From a virus: 22,588 nt of DNA. A program made the position numbers and the translations under genes. The notes below the pieces were generated by a model. The model saw only the letters and a list, made by a program, of their open reading frames with translations. It did no database searches and was not told the DNA's origin. Below are positions 21,746-22,588 of the stretch, one piece after another; positions within the stretch are counted from its first letter, which is position 1, and each line of letters opens with the position of its first letter. The DNA is taken from positions 1 through 22,588 of IMG/VR virus record IMGVR_UViG_3300018041_000968, one strand, 5' to 3'.

Positions 21746-22588
21746 TTATATGTCACACTTACCGCCAGCACAGGCGACTTGTTGAACAGGGTTTACATTA
21801 TTAGTTTCTTCGATGACGTTTGTAAAGTCTACATCTTGGTATTCTCTATTAAGATCAACCCACTCTTTCCAGTTGTACACATCCTTCATGCAGTATGTCA
21901 ACTGTTTTAGGTCTCCACCGAAGTATTTTTCCGCAAATCTTTCACAGCGCTCTTTCCATTCTTTCTTTCCGTTACCTTTGATCTTCTCGCCAAACCCAAG
22001 TAGACTGTCACACGCCGCCCAAAGGTTGTCCTCCCACAGAGTAAGTGCGACTTCGATAAGTCCGCTCACAAAGATAGAAGCATCGCCGTAGTGCGCGACT
22101 TGTTCGCTTGGTAGATAGACTGTAGTAAAGGGCGCTTGTGGGAAATCTTTATCACCAGAGATAGGAAGTAATGAAATACCACAAAAATATTTTCTATTCT
22201 TATAAATATATTTCTCTACTTCATCCCATTCATCTGGTTTAACATTAATAGTATTACTTACATTATGATTTAACCAAGGTTGAGTACATAATTCTGGATT
22301 TGTACCATTGAGAACCCAGCTTTGTTGTGTAGATTTTACATAGTCCAACAACTGTAGTGCGCTCACTTGGTTTTTAGTTTTGCCGCCGTCCTTAACTTCT
22401 ACACAGAAAGACACAACGTCATCACTATCATTATTACTCCAGACACTTTCTTCACATGCTCTTGGGTTTTGTGTTCTAAAATAATTATAAATGGGTTCCA
22501 TTTTGTTTGCTTGGACTCGGCGGATATATCGTTTCGCATGGTGCGGGTGAATACCACTAGATGTTCCAAGAATACAACTTGATGTTCC
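21746..22588 (-). CDS. nrdJ: Adenosylcobalamin-dependent ribonucleotide reductase (class II), C-terminal part
   Basis: The frame is open at the right edge, so only the last 280 residues are present; the ATG at 22501 is an internal methionine. The edge sequence reads SSGIHPHHAKRYIRRVQ, followed by ESVWSNN, SFCVEVKDGGKTKNQ, WLNHNVSNTINVKPDEWD, GISLLPISGDKDFPQAPFT, LWAACDSLLGFGE and the C-terminal redox tail CAGGKC. These match the monomeric B12-dependent reductase family. The enzyme reduces ribonucleotides to deoxyribonucleotides and needs no oxygen, but needs cobalamin from the host. The C-terminal cysteine pair re-reduces the active site; the catalytic cysteine lies outside the window. It is 9 bases upstream of the dUTPase gene. 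Confidence 0.93.
   Translation of the reverse strand, partial: GTSSCILGTSSGIHPHHAKRYIRRVQANKMEPIYNYFRTQNPRACEESVWSNNDSDDVVSFCVEVKDGGKTKNQVSALQLLDYVKSTQQSWVLNGTNPELCTQPWLNHNVSNTINVKPDEWDEVEKYIYKNRKYFCGISLLPISGDKDFPQAPFTTVYLPSEQVAHYGDASIFVSGLIEVALTLWEDNLWAACDSLLGFGEKIKGNGKKEWKERCERFAEKYFGGDLKQLTYCMKDVYNWKEWVDLNREYQDVDFTNVIEETNNVNPVQQVACAGGKCDI

Noticed and set aside
21746-22501. NrdJ as a complete short 251-residue gene starting at 22501
   Set aside because: The frame continues upstream to the window edge with conserved reductase sequence (SSGIHP, YIRRV), so the ATG at 22501 is internal.

Overview
The window looks like part of the replication and nucleotide-metabolism region of a large tailed double-stranded DNA bacteriophage. 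All 28 protein genes that I can support lie on the minus strand, so the operon reads from right to left. They are packed with gaps of a few bases or with short overlaps, many of the stop/start-sharing type. Most carry clear GGAGG-like ribosome binding sites. The DNA is AT-rich. No bacterial housekeeping genes, tRNAs, rRNAs, CRISPR arrays or insertion sequences are visible. The host cannot be named from the sequence. No stretch of more than 300 bases lacks a gene; the largest gap is 73 bases (18782-18854).

Reading in the direction of transcription, the right end (22588 to about 18855) holds the C-terminal part of a B12-dependent (class II) ribonucleotide reductase, a dUTPase, a 542-residue protein that is probably a virion or tail structural protein, and a PhoH-family ATPase. 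The 73-base gap that follows contains a perfect hairpin and a possible -10 box. Next (18781-16548) come seven small proteins: one FmdB-like zinc ribbon, one helix-turn-helix protein and five I cannot identify.

The core (16576-8285) encodes a RecA/UvsX-like recombinase, a small PD-(D/E)XK nuclease that starts with TTG, an uncharacterised protein in a position where a recombination mediator might sit, and a zinc-ribbon protein. It continues with a DnaB-type helicase, a DnaG-type primase, a deoxynucleotide monophosphate kinase, a RecB/Cas4-like nuclease, a helix-turn-helix/GIY-YIG nuclease fusion and an exostosin-type glycosyltransferase.

The left part (8285-3560) holds the most unusual feature. 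A bacterial-type DNA polymerase III alpha subunit (DnaE) is divided into two genes, with the break between the palm and the fingers. A 74-residue unknown protein, a DnaQ-like proofreading exonuclease and an endonuclease VII-like HNH protein are encoded between the halves. An OB-fold protein resembling SSB follows. The operon then runs into three successive GT4-type glycosyltransferases, the last of which leaves the window.

Taken together, these genes could supply dNTPs (NrdJ, dUTPase, dNMP kinase), unwind and prime DNA (DnaB, DnaG), copy and proofread it (split DnaE plus DnaQ), coat it (SSB-like), and recombine and trim it (RecA-like, RecB-like, EndoVII-like). The four glycosyltransferases next to the replication genes may act on modified DNA bases or on a surface or virion glycan; the window does not decide between these.
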